This document shows positions 1-11,014 of a stretch of 64,000 nt of DNA, in pieces. Every line of letters begins with the position of its first letter. The stretch's first letter is position 1. The position numbers and the translations under genes were made by a program. A model generated the notes under the pieces. That model did no database searches. It worked only from the letters and a program-made list of their open reading frames with translations, and was not told the DNA's origin. Where the stretch lies: NCBI RefSeq assembly GCF_006151805.1, contig NZ_VDDA01000013.1, forward strand, positions 120,436 through 184,435, read 5' to 3'. This DNA is from Methylobacterium terricola (GTDB lineage: Bacteria > Pseudomonadota > Alphaproteobacteria > Rhizobiales > Beijerinckiaceae).

Positions 1-498
1 ATCCTGGCCAACGCCGCCGTCGACCGCTACCTGCACGACACGTACTACGTCGTCGCGCACTTCCACTACGTGCTGTCGCTCGGCGCGGTGTTCATCATCT
101 TCGCCGGTGTCTACTACTGGTTCCCGAAGATGACCGGCCGCATCATCCCGGAATGGGCCGGCAAGCTGCATTTCTGGCTCGCCTTCATCGGCGCCAACGT
201 GCTGTTCTTCCCGATGCACTTCCTGGGTCTGGCCGGCATGCCGCGGCGCTATGCCGACTATCCGGAGGCCTTCGCCGGCTGGCATTACGTCGCCACCATG
301 GGCGGCCACATCTTCGCGCTCGGCATGGTCGTGTTCGTGATCGGCGTGGTGCTGGCCTTCCGCTCCAAGGAGCGGGCCGCGGACAACCCGTGGGGCGAGG
401 GTGCCACCACCCTCGAGTGGACCCTGTCCTCGCCCCCGCCCTTCCACCAGTACGAGACCCTGCCGGTGATCGTGGACGAGCCGTCCCACGCCCACTGA
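1..498 (+). CDS. ctaD: Cytochrome c oxidase subunit I, C-terminal part (5' truncated by window edge)
   Basis: Frame 1 is open from base 1 to the TGA at 496-498, giving about 165 residues of a haem-copper oxidase catalytic subunit. The stretch DTYYVVAHFHYVLS near the left edge contains the conserved histidines that ligate haem a and haem a3, and hydrophobic helices follow. The C-terminus (PPPFHQYETLPVIVDEP) is typical of alphaproteobacterial aa3 oxidases. The protein sits in the inner membrane and couples O2 reduction to proton pumping. The gene heads the cta operon here; subunit II would lie left of the window. Only the start is missing. Confidence 0.97.
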   Translation: MLANAAVDRYLHDTYYVVAHFHYVLSLGAVFIIFAGVYYWFPKMTGRIIPEWAGKLHFWLAFIGANVLFFPMHFLGLAGMPRRYADYPEAFAGWHYVATMGGHIFALGMVVFVIGVVLAFRSKERAADNPWGEGATTLEWTLSSPPPFHQYETLPVIVDEPSHAH

Positions 499-675
499 GC
501 CTTGAGACCCGGTCCGCCGCGAAATCCCGCGGCGGACCAACATAAGCGAGCGGACGTGCCCCGCGATCGGGCGCACATCTCACGGAGGATCGCCGGTCCG
601 GCGATCCTCGCTCTTCTCCCGAGCGCCCGAATGGGCGCTCCGGCGAGGAGCGCGACACCAGAAACCCTCCCAATC

Positions 676-1644
676 ATGGCCGCGACACCCAGCATGACCT
701 CCCTGTCGAACACCGCGATCCCCGACCGTCCCTTCGTCGAGGCGAACACCGCCGGCGGCGAGGTCGCGGATTACTTCGCGCTCCTGAAGCCCCGGGTGAT
801 GGCGCTGGTGATCTTCACCGCGCTCGTCGGCATGACGGTCACCCCCTCGCACGTGAACCCGGTGATCGGGGCGATCTCGCTCCTGATGATCGCGGTCGGG
901 GCCGGCGCCTCGGGCTGCCTCAACATGTGGTGGGACGCCGACATCGACGCGGTGATGACCCGCACCCGGACGCGACCGATCCCAGCCGGCAGGATCCGGC
1001 CGAACGAGGCCCTGTCCTTCGGGCTCACCCTGTCGGTCGGCTCGGTGCTGGTGCTGGGCCTGGCGGCGAACTGGCTGTCGGCGGGCCTGCTCGCCTTCAC
1101 CATCGTGTTCTACGCCGTGATCTACTCGATGTGGCTGAAGCGCTCGACGGCGCAGAACATCGTGATCGGGGGCGCCGCCGGCGCCCTGCCGCCGATGATC
1201 GGCCAGGCGGTGGTCACCGGCTCGGTCGGGATCGAGGGCACGGTCCTGTTCCTGATCATCTTCATCTGGACGCCGCCGCATTTCTGGGCCCTGGCGCTGG
1301 TCAAGGCCGGCGAGTACGCCCGCGCCGGCATCCCGATGATGCCGAACACCGCCGGCCCCGATTCGACCCGCCGGCAGATCCTCGCCTATTCGGTCCTGCT
1401 GGCCCCGCTCGGCCTCGCCCCGGTCTTCCTCGGCTTCGGCGGGATGATCTACGGCCTCGTCGGCCTCGTCGGCGGCCTCGCCATGGTGGGTTTGAGCGTC
1501 CAGGTGCTGCGCCGGCGCGAGGGCGAGGCGGCCAACAAGGCGGCGATGAGCCTGTTCGGATTCTCGATCCTCTACCTGTTCCTGCTCTTCTCCGCGCTCC
1601 TGGCGGAGCAGGGCCTCGGGCTGTTCCGGCCGGTCCTCGGCTGA
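676..1644 (+). CDS. ctaB: Protohaem IX farnesyltransferase (haem O synthase)
   Basis: UbiA-family integral membrane prenyltransferase of 322 residues that converts haem B to haem O for the oxidase. The segment NMWWDADIDAVMTRTRTRP has the Asp-rich prenyl-diphosphate motif, and a second polar loop (PNTAGPDSTRRQ) and about eight hydrophobic helices follow. The reading frame stays open to 502, but the similarity-like part begins near VADYFALLKPRVMAL, so ATG 676 was chosen. ATG 694 is an equally plausible start, and neither has a strong ribosome binding site. It lies 177 bp after ctaD in the same orientation. Confidence 0.95.
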   Translation: MAATPSMTSLSNTAIPDRPFVEANTAGGEVADYFALLKPRVMALVIFTALVGMTVTPSHVNPVIGAISLLMIAVGAGASGCLNMWWDADIDAVMTRTRTRPIPAGRIRPNEALSFGLTLSVGSVLVLGLAANWLSAGLLAFTIVFYAVIYSMWLKRSTAQNIVIGGAAGALPPMIGQAVVTGSVGIEGTVLFLIIFIWTPPHFWALALVKAGEYARAGIPMMPNTAGPDSTRRQILAYSVLLAPLGLAPVFLGFGGMIYGLVGLVGGLAMVGLSVQVLRRREGEAANKAAMSLFGFSILYLFLLFSALLAEQGLGLFRPVLG

Positions 1645-1674
1645 AAGCCGCCCTCCCCCTTTGTCGATGCAGCG

Positions 1675-1830
1675 ATGAGTGCGGTGCCCCAGCAACTGAC
1701 CCCCGAAGAGATCCAGCGCCGGCGCAAGCGCTCCGTCGCCATCGCGATGGTGCTCGCCGCCCTGGTCCTGATCTTCTACGTGCTGACGATCGCCAAGCTC
1801 GGCCCCCAGGTCCTCAACCGGCCGCTGTGA
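1675..1830 (+). CDS. Small single-pass membrane protein of the cta operon (CoxF-like)
   Basis: A 51-residue ORF from ATG 1675 to TGA 1828-1830 lies between ctaB and ctaG. The N-terminus is charged (TPEEIQRRRKR) and is followed by one predicted transmembrane helix, about residues 20-43 (VAIAMVLAALVLIFYVLTIAKL shortened here to its core LAALVLIFYVL), and a short tail. Short proteins of this layout occur between ctaB and ctaG in many alphaproteobacterial oxidase operons and are often labelled CoxF. A role in oxidase assembly is inferred from position only. Confidence 0.75.
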   Translation: MSAVPQQLTPEEIQRRRKRSVAIAMVLAALVLIFYVLTIAKLGPQVLNRPL

Positions 1831-1852
1831 CGATCCGCGAGGCGAACCCGTC

Positions 1853-2446
1853 ATGACCGATCCGCGCAGAGAGATGCAGAAGAAGGCCCGCACCACGGCG
1901 CTGGCCTGCCTCGGCCTCGTGGTCGGGATGACGGCGCTCGCCTTCGCGTTCGTGCCGCTCTACGACCTGTTCTGCAAGGCGACCGGCTACGACGGCACGC
2001 CCTTGCGGGGCGCGGCCGCCTCCGGCGCGGTCAGCCAGGACAGCATGCTGGTCCACTTCGACACCAACGTCGCGCCCGGCCTGCCCTGGCGCTTCGTGGC
2101 GGAGACGCCGCAGGTCGAGGCGCAGCTCGGCGCCACCAAGACGGTGTTCTTCCGCGTCACCAACACCGGCACGGTGCCGAGCACCGGGATCGCGACCTTC
2201 AACGTCCAGCCCGGGCTGACCGGCGGCTACTTCGTCAAGGTGCAGTGCTTCTGCTTCAACGAGCAGACGCTGCAGCCCGGCGAGACCATGGACTTCCCGG
2301 TGGTGTTCTACCTCGAGCCCGGCATCAAGGCCGATCCGAACACCCGCGAGCTCACCGAGATGACCCTGTCCTACACCTATTTCGCGTCGAAGAACGGCCA
2401 GCCGCAGGCCGCCCTCGCGACGCCGGCGGGAACGAAGGCCAATTGA
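1853..2446 (+). CDS. ctaG: Cytochrome c oxidase assembly protein CtaG/Cox11 (CuB delivery)
   Basis: A 197-residue protein with an N-terminal membrane anchor (about residues 15-38) and a periplasmic immunoglobulin-like domain. The copper-binding motif CFCF is visible in VKVQCFCFNEQTL, and the family signature PVVFYLEP follows. Cox11 proteins deliver copper to the CuB site of subunit I. It starts 22 bp after the small ORF and precedes ctaE, the usual alphaproteobacterial order. Confidence 0.95.
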   Translation: MTDPRREMQKKARTTALACLGLVVGMTALAFAFVPLYDLFCKATGYDGTPLRGAAASGAVSQDSMLVHFDTNVAPGLPWRFVAETPQVEAQLGATKTVFFRVTNTGTVPSTGIATFNVQPGLTGGYFVKVQCFCFNEQTLQPGETMDFPVVFYLEPGIKADPNTRELTEMTLSYTYFASKNGQPQAALATPAGTKAN

Positions 2447-2640
2447 CGCCGATGGGCCAATCGACGGGATGGGCCAATTGACGAGGTGACAACCCCGCCG
2501 GGGCGGCATTAAAGCGTGACCGTGGAGAGCCGGGGGCGGAAACGCCGCGGCTCCGGGGAACGAGCCGCCCCGCGACCCTAGAATCCACGGCCGGCGCGGG
2601 GCGCGACCGGTCAGAAAGACCAGGCAGGAGACCCGCTACG

Positions 2641-3498
2641 ATGGCCGAGGCGCACGGGAAGCACCACGACTACCACCTCGTCAATCCGAGCCCGTGGCCG
2701 CTCGTCGGCTCGATGAGCGGCTTCGTGATGACGTCGGGCGCCGTCCTGTGGATGAAGAGCCTGACCATCGCCAACATGGCGCTCGGGCCCTACGTCTTCT
2801 TCGCCGGCCTGCTCGGCATCCTCTACACCATGCTCAGCTGGTGGCGGGACGTCGCGCACGAGGCGAATACCGGCGACCACACCCGGGTGGTGCAGCTCTC
2901 GCACCGCTACGGCATGATCATGTTCATCGCCTCCGAGGTGATGTTCTTCGTCGCGTGGTTCTGGGCCTATTTCGAGGCGGCGCTCTACACCTCCGATCCG
3001 ATCCAGGCGTCGCGGGTCGAGTTCACCGGGGGCCTGTGGCCGCCGAAGGGCGTCGAGGCGTTCGATCCCTGGCACCTGCCGCTGCTCAACACCTTGATCC
3101 TGCTCACCTCGGGCACCACGATCACCTGGGCGCACCACGCGCTGCTGAACAACGACCGCAAGGGCATGAAGTACGGCCTCTGGCTGACCATCGCCCTCGG
3201 CGTGCTGTTCTCCTTCGTCCAGGCCTACGAGTACGGCCACGCCCATTTCGGCTTCTCGGGCAGCATCTACTCGGCGACCTTCTTCATGGCGACCGGCTTC
3301 CACGGCGCCCACGTCATCATCGGCACGATCTTCCTCGCGGTCTGCCTGTACCGGGCCTATCTCGGCCAGTTCACCCAGCGCCAGCATCTCGGCTTCGAGT
3401 TCGCGGCCTGGTACTGGCACTTCGTCGACGTGGTGTGGCTGTTCCTGTTCGCCGCGATCTACGTCTGGGGATCGGGCGTCGGCCACGCCGCGCACTGA
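2641..3498 (+). CDS. ctaE: Cytochrome c oxidase subunit III
   Basis: A 285-residue subunit with seven predicted transmembrane helices. MAEAHGKHHDYHLVNPSPWP is the usual N-terminus, and the conserved ITWAHHALL, GFHGAHVIIG and AWYWHFVDVVWLFLF segments are present. AGGAG at 2624-2628 sits upstream of ATG 2641. The 194 bp gap after ctaG holds no ORF that I would defend. A strong terminator follows the gene. Confidence 0.97.
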   Translation: MAEAHGKHHDYHLVNPSPWPLVGSMSGFVMTSGAVLWMKSLTIANMALGPYVFFAGLLGILYTMLSWWRDVAHEANTGDHTRVVQLSHRYGMIMFIASEVMFFVAWFWAYFEAALYTSDPIQASRVEFTGGLWPPKGVEAFDPWHLPLLNTLILLTSGTTITWAHHALLNNDRKGMKYGLWLTIALGVLFSFVQAYEYGHAHFGFSGSIYSATFFMATGFHGAHVIIGTIFLAVCLYRAYLGQFTQRQHLGFEFAAWYWHFVDVVWLFLFAAIYVWGSGVGHAAH

Positions 3499-3521
3499 TA
3501 CCCGGCAGCGTCGGGAGCATG

Positions 3522-3549
3522 AGAGGGCGGCGAAAGCCGCCCTTTTCTT
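3522..3549 (+). terminator. Rho-independent terminator after ctaE
   Basis: Perfect stem GGGCGGC (3525-3531), GAAA tetraloop, GCCGCCC (3536-3542), extended by A-T pairs and followed by TTTTCTT. It lies in the 104 bp gap between ctaE and the DUF983 gene, so it probably closes the ctaD-ctaE transcript or makes downstream genes depend partly on read-through. Confidence 0.85.
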
Positions 3550-3602
3550 ATGACGACGAACCCCCCAGATCGCGCTGATCCCCGCGTCCAGGAGTCGAGC
3601 CC

Positions 3603-3971
3603 ATGGAATCCAACCGCACCGTCGATTCGCCGGCGACCGTGGGCCTGCGCGGCCGCTGCCCGCGCTGCGGCGAGGGCCACCTGTTCAAGGGCTTCTTGAG
3701 CTTCCGCCCGTCCTGCGAGGTCTGCGGGCTCGATTTCCAGTTCATCGACTCGGCCGACGGCCCGGCCTTCTTCGTGATGTCGATCGTCGGCATCGTCGTG
3801 GTGGCGCTGGCGATGTGGGTCGAGTTCGCCTACGAGCCGCCGATGTGGGTCCATGCCGCGCTCTGGGCGCCGCTCTCGATCATCTTGAGCCTGGCCCTGG
3901 TGCGCCCGCTCAAGGGCATGATGGCGGCCCTGCAATATGCCAACAAGGCCGCGCAGGGACGCTTCCGGTGA
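3603..3971 (+). CDS. DUF983 family zinc-ribbon membrane protein
   Basis: 122 residues. An N-terminal zinc ribbon (CPRCGEGHLFKGF ... CEVCG, residues 17-42) is followed by two predicted transmembrane helices (FFVMSIVGIVVVALAMWV and the segment around APLSIILSLALV). DUF983 proteins are routinely found beside SURF1 in alphaproteobacterial oxidase loci, but the biochemical role is unknown. The stop codon overlaps the GTG start of the SURF1 gene (GTGA), indicating translational coupling. Confidence 0.92.
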   Translation: MESNRTVDSPATVGLRGRCPRCGEGHLFKGFLSFRPSCEVCGLDFQFIDSADGPAFFVMSIVGIVVVALAMWVEFAYEPPMWVHAALWAPLSIILSLALVRPLKGMMAALQYANKAAQGRFR

Positions 3972-4762
3972 GCGCCGCGGTCGAGCGGCGGGCGGCCCTG
4001 CGCGACCTCCTGGCCCCTGCCCTCGCGACCCTGGTCTGCCTCGTCATCCTGATCGGGCTCGGCGTGTGGCAGATCGAGCGCAAGGCCTGGAAGGAGGCGC
4101 TGATCGACCGGATCGTCGCCCGTTCGCGGATCGACCCGCCGGCGCCGCTTCCGGCCTTCGACGCCTTCGATCCGGCGCGGGACGAGTTCGAGCGGGTGCG
4201 CGCCAGCGGCCGGCTGCTCAACGACAAGGAGACGCTGGTCCACGGCCTCGCCCCGGGCGACACGCCGGGCCGGGCGCTTCAGGGCTACTACGTCGTGACG
4301 CCGCTCCGGCTCGACGACGGCCGCACCGTGCTGGTCAATCGCGGCTTCGTACCGACCGAGCTCAAGGATGTCGGTCGCCGCGCCGCGGGCCAGGTCGAGG
4401 CCGAGACCACCGTCACCGGCATGCTGCGCCAGAGCGAGGCGCGGGCGATGTTCGTGCCGGCGCCGAACCCGCAGACCGGCGAGTGGTTCAACCGCGACGT
4501 GCCGGGCATCGCCGCCGCCAAGGGGCTGACGGGGGTCGCCCCCTACCTGATCGAGGCCGACGCCACGCCCAACCCGGGCGGCTGGCCGAAGGGCGGGCAG
4601 CTCCGGGTCGACCTGCCGAACAACCACCTGCAATACGCCTTCACCTGGTTCGGCATCGCCCTCTGCCTCGTCGGCGTGTTCGTGGCCTTCGCCCTGCGGC
4701 GCCTGCGCGGCGACGCTGTGGAGAGCCCGTCCGCCCCGGCCGCCGCCCCGCCGCGTCCTTAA
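3968..4762 (+). CDS. SURF1 family cytochrome oxidase biogenesis protein
   Basis: 264 residues from GTG 3968, which overlaps the DUF983 stop as GTGA. The frame is open further upstream, but that part is an out-of-frame shadow of DUF983. Topology is the family hallmark: an N-terminal transmembrane helix ending in GVWQIERKAWK, a periplasmic domain with QGYYVVTPLRLDDGRTVLVNRGFVP, and a C-terminal helix (FTWFGIALCLVGVFVAF) preceded by NNHLQYA. SURF1 assists haem a insertion into subunit I. Confidence 0.93.
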   Translation: MSAAVERRAALRDLLAPALATLVCLVILIGLGVWQIERKAWKEALIDRIVARSRIDPPAPLPAFDAFDPARDEFERVRASGRLLNDKETLVHGLAPGDTPGRALQGYYVVTPLRLDDGRTVLVNRGFVPTELKDVGRRAAGQVEAETTVTGMLRQSEARAMFVPAPNPQTGEWFNRDVPGIAAAKGLTGVAPYLIEADATPNPGGWPKGGQLRVDLPNNHLQYAFTWFGIALCLVGVFVAFALRRLRGDAVESPSAPAAAPPRP

Positions 4763-4840
4763 AACAGCCGCGTTGTCCAGGCTCGGTTCAGGTCGCCGGG
4801 CGCCTCCTCCCTCGGGCGCCTCCCGGCCCTCTGGTCATCG

Positions 4841-7840
<3,000 letters not shown>

Positions 7841-7861
7841 CCTCGAGACAGGACACTTCCC

Positions 7862-8896
7862 GTGCGTGACAGCCTGACGGCGCGCCCGCGCCTCCCCTTG
7901 CTCGTGCTCGCCGCGCTGTTCGCGGCCTCCCCGGCCTGGGCCGAGTACCGCACCAAGGACGTACCGGCGGTGGCCGGGCTCGATCCGGTGGGGATCGCCC
8001 CGAACACCATCGCGTTCACCGATCACCGCGACAACCCGGCGAGCCCGGAAAGCGGGCTCGTGCCGTTCGCCGAATGGGGCAAGCGCAGCCCGGCCCAGAA
8101 GGCCCTGCTCTCCCCCCACCCGGCCTATGTCGAGCCGGATTACGTCCAGACCGTCAACGGCGTGGCGAAGCCCCGGCACGAGGCGCTGAAGGTCTACGTG
8201 GCGGAGGCGCGGTTCATCGTGCCGCGGGCCGCCGACCGCATCGACCTGAAGCGCTTCGCCACGATCCCGTTCGTGTCGCGGATGGATCCGGCCATCAGGC
8301 ACAAGGCCTTGAGCCCCGCCGACGCCACCCCGACCAAGGATCCGGCCGCCGCCTTCGCCCGCCGGCCCGACCGGCCGTGGTGCGAGGCGCCCGACACCAC
8401 ATGCATCGAGTCGCGCTACGACCTGGAAGGCAAGCTGCCGCTCGGGGTCAAGCTCGCCAACAAGCTCGAGGACGGGGGCAAGAAGATCGCCGAGTTCGTC
8501 TCGTTCCAGAGCGAGCTGCGGGTGCTGCCGCCGGACGAGGCGGCGAAGCTGGTCCAGCTCACCAAGATCGAGGCGCCGGTCGCCGGCGCGATGGAGCAGA
8601 ACATCTTCTGGGTCAACCAGATCCTGCGCTTCGGCAAGTTCCTGGCGGTGCTGCAGCCGGCGGCGGGCGACCCGAACAAGACGGTCGTCACCGCCTACAT
8701 GACCCTCGGCATCAAGGCCGACGTGCTCGACCGCAAGAAGGAGTACGAGCGCGTCCCGGTCCTGCGCAACCTGCTGCCGGCCCAGGTGCTGATGGGCAAT
8801 TCCTCGTTCAACACCGGCACCTCGATCAGCGCCGGCCTGCCGGCCTACGCCCGCAACCGGATCGCGGCCTTCGCGGACGCCCTGGCCAAGGAATAG
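7862..8896 (+). CDS. Secreted protein of unknown function
   Basis: 344 residues from a GTG start at 7862, 21 bp after the PBP gene, so probably co-transcribed with it. The N-terminus is a Sec signal peptide (LPLLVLAALFAASPAWA, cleavage before EYRT). The mature part is soluble and has two cysteines, in WCEAPDTTCIE, that could form a disulfide. No membrane segment or catalytic motif was recognised. Position after a PBP suggests a periplasmic envelope role, but this is only context. Confidence 0.8.
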   Translation: MRDSLTARPRLPLLVLAALFAASPAWAEYRTKDVPAVAGLDPVGIAPNTIAFTDHRDNPASPESGLVPFAEWGKRSPAQKALLSPHPAYVEPDYVQTVNGVAKPRHEALKVYVAEARFIVPRAADRIDLKRFATIPFVSRMDPAIRHKALSPADATPTKDPAAAFARRPDRPWCEAPDTTCIESRYDLEGKLPLGVKLANKLEDGGKKIAEFVSFQSELRVLPPDEAAKLVQLTKIEAPVAGAMEQNIFWVNQILRFGKFLAVLQPAAGDPNKTVVTAYMTLGIKADVLDRKKEYERVPVLRNLLPAQVLMGNSSFNTGTSISAGLPAYARNRIAAFADALAKE

Positions 8897-9190
8897 GGCG
8901 GAGAGCCGGATGTCGGCCTGGGCGAGCCCCGCAACCGTCGCGCCGGGTGCTCGCTCATTCGGTCCGTCGCCGCTTGGCGCGCAAGGTGCTCGGCAGCGAT
9001 GCCCGCATGATGCGGGACAAGGGGCCGGGCTGTCTGCACGCTCGTCCGTGCCGCCCGGCTATCGGCGCCCACCCGGGCGTGGCCGGGCGGGGCAGTCTCC
9101 CCATCGAGGGACATCGGATCCAGCGCGGGCGCGTGGAAGGCGACCTTCACGACGGCGCGCGATGCCGTCGTCCCGACCGCGCGGCCTCGG
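8897..9190. other. Convergent intergenic stretch, nothing recognised
   Basis: 294 bp between two convergent genes. No ORF with credible coding features, no terminator with a T-run and no strong repeat were seen. It marks the boundary between the housekeeping oxidase/envelope block and the catabolic island. Confidence 0.5.
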
Positions 9191-10093
9191 TCACCCGGCT
9201 CCCGCGGCCTCGCGCAGCCAATGCCCCGCGATGGCATCGCGGCGGGCGAACCACGTGCCCTCGCGGGCGGCCGCGTGGGCGAGGAAGCGCTCCAGCCCGC
9301 CGATCCGGCCGGGCCGGCCGATGATGCGCAGGTGCAGGCCCACGGACAGCATCCGGGGTGCCTCGCCTCCCTCGGCATGGAGGCGGTCGAAGGCGTCGAT
9401 GCAGTAGCGGGCGAAGTCGTCGCCGAAGACGAAGCCGCCGCCGCGCTGGAAGCGCATGTCGTTGGTGTCGAAGGCGTAGGGCAGCACGACGTGCGGCCGC
9501 CCCTCGCGGCCCGGCACGAGATAGGGCAGGTCGTCGTTGTAGGCGTTCGAGTCGTACAGGAAGCCGCCCTGCTCCAGGAGCAGCCTCCGGGTGTTGACCG
9601 AGGTGGCCGAGCGGGTGTGCCAGCCGACCGGGGGGCGGCCGGTCGCGTCGCGGATCGCCGCCACGGTCTGGGCGATCGCCGCCCGCTCCTCCGCCTCGCC
9701 CATCCCGGCATGGCGCTCCCAGCGCCAGCCATGGGCCGCGACCTCGTGCCCGTCGGCGACCGCCTCCTGGGCGAGCCACGGCGACAGCGCGACGGCGCGT
9801 CCGTTGGCGTTGAGGGTGGCCGAAACGCCGTAGGCCGCGAGCAGGGCTCGGATGCGCGGCCAGCCGGCCCGGGTGCCGTACTCGAAATGCGATTCCATGC
9901 AGAGGTCGCGGGAGCCGACGACCTCCTCCACCACCTCGTAGACGGATTCGTTGCGCTCGTCGCCCATGCCGAGGGACAGCTCCGCCCCTTCCTCGACGTT
10001 GACGACGACCGAGACGGCGAGCCGGGCGCCGCCCGGCCAGGCGACCTTGGGCGGGTGGCCGCCATAGCCGCGGAAATCGCGATCGTGAACCAT
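9191..10093 (-). CDS. Polysaccharide deacetylase family protein, allantoinase PuuE-like
   Basis: 300 residues from ATG 10093, which has GAGG about 12 bases upstream; GTG 10111 is an alternative. The NodB-fold deacetylase subgroup that includes cofactor-independent allantoinase PuuE is recognised from VSVVVNVEEGAE near the N-terminus, GHEVAAHGWRWE (metal-ligand-like His) and GWHTRSATSVNTRRLL. Such enzymes act on amide or cyclic ureide bonds. It follows a polyamine-type ABC transporter in the same direction, so the likely substrate is something that transporter imports. Substrate not determinable from sequence. Confidence 0.82.
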   Translation of the reverse strand: MVHDRDFRGYGGHPPKVAWPGGARLAVSVVVNVEEGAELSLGMGDERNESVYEVVEEVVGSRDLCMESHFEYGTRAGWPRIRALLAAYGVSATLNANGRAVALSPWLAQEAVADGHEVAAHGWRWERHAGMGEAEERAAIAQTVAAIRDATGRPPVGWHTRSATSVNTRRLLLEQGGFLYDSNAYNDDLPYLVPGREGRPHVVLPYAFDTNDMRFQRGGGFVFGDDFARYCIDAFDRLHAEGGEAPRMLSVGLHLRIIGRPGRIGGLERFLAHAAAREGTWFARRDAIAGHWLREAAGAG

Positions 10094-10114
10094 GGGGAGA
10101 TCAGACCTCACCTC

Positions 10115-10226
10115 GGCGTTAGACTTGGACCTTGGCGTTAGACTTGGACCTTGGCGTTAGACTTGGACCTTGGCGCTAGACTTGGACCTTGGCGCTAGAC
10201 TTGGACCTCGGCGTTAGACTTGGGCC
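10115..10226. repeat. Six-copy 19-bp tandem repeat at the 3' end of the permease gene
   Basis: Unit GGCGTTAGACTTGGACCTT runs in register from 10115: copies at 10115, 10134, 10153, 10172 and 10191, and a partial sixth copy from 10210. Copies 4 and 5 carry GGCGCTAG instead of GGCGTTAG. The sixth copy overlaps the last codons and TAA stop (10214-10216) of the permease gene, so the array looks like repeated duplication of that gene's end. Each minus-strand unit reads KVQV-stop-like codons. Confidence 0.95.
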
Positions 10227-11014
10227 AGGCGGCGCAGGCCGACGAGGCGGTCGCCGAGGATCAGCACCACGACGGCGAGCAGGATCAGGAGCGTCGAGAC
10301 CGCCGCGATCGTCGGGTCGGGCCGCTCCTCGACGAGCTGGAGCATCTGGATCGGCAGGGTCTTGGTCCAGGCATCGGTGAAGAAGATCGAGATCGGGTAA
10401 TTGTCCATCGAGGCGAGGAAGGCGAACAGGCCGGAGGTGAGGAAGGCCGGCGCGAGGCCCGGCACCAGCACGCGCAGGATGGCGGCCGGGTAGGACAGGC
10501 CCAGCGTCCGGGCGGCGTCGATCAGGGTGAAGTCGAACAGCGAGAGCGCCGCCGCCACGTTGCGCACGACGTAGGGCAGCGTGATCACCCCATGGGCGAC
10601 GAGCAGGCTCACGCCGACGTCACGCAGGCCCATGGCGCGAAACCCCTGCAGCATGGCGATGCCGACGACGAGGCCCGGCAGCATCAGGGGCGAGATCAGG
10701 AAGGTGACCAGGGCCTCGCGCCCGGGAAAGCGGCCGCGCACCACCGCGATGGCGCAGAGCGTGCCGAGGACGAGCGCCAGGGCGGTGGCGAGGCCGGCGA
10801 CCCGCAGCGAGGTCCAGAGGGCCGGCCAGAGGTCGCGGGAGACCCAGAGCCGCTCGTACCAGCGCGTCGACCAGGCGGGCGGCGGCAGGGTGAAGACTGC
10901 GCTCGACCCGAACGAGACCGCCACCGTGACGGCGAGCGGCGCCATCAGGAAGGCGGCGGAGGCCACCGCCAGGGTCCAGACCAGGGCGAGGGACAGGCGC
11001 TCGGTCGCGGTCAT
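10214..11014 (-). CDS. ABC transporter permease, PotC/YdcV-type
   Basis: 266 residues with six predicted helices and a binding-protein-dependent permease EAA-like loop (IDAARTLGLSYPAAILRVLVPGLAPAF). ATG 11014 overlaps the stop of the upstream permease (ATGA), and GGAGG lies 7 bases before it. The gene ends inside the 19-bp tandem array. It pairs with the PotB-type permease in a polyamine/opine-type importer. Confidence 0.93.
   Translation of the reverse strand: MTATERLSLALVWTLAVASAAFLMAPLAVTVAVSFGSSAVFTLPPPAWSTRWYERLWVSRDLWPALWTSLRVAGLATALALVLGTLCAIAVVRGRFPGREALVTFLISPLMLPGLVVGIAMLQGFRAMGLRDVGVSLLVAHGVITLPYVVRNVAAALSLFDFTLIDAARTLGLSYPAAILRVLVPGLAPAFLTSGLFAFLASMDNYPISIFFTDAWTKTLPIQMLQLVEERPDPTIAAVSTLLILLAVVVLILGDRLVGLRRLAQV

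Noticed and set aside
580..1896. Long open frame on the minus strand opposite ctaB
   Set aside because: High GC makes long antisense frames; its translation is low-complexity Arg/Asp/His-rich and overlaps a clear ctaB.
8897..9190. Possible remnant gene between the secreted protein and the deacetylase
   Set aside because: Short peptides could be read on both strands but none had a recognisable motif.
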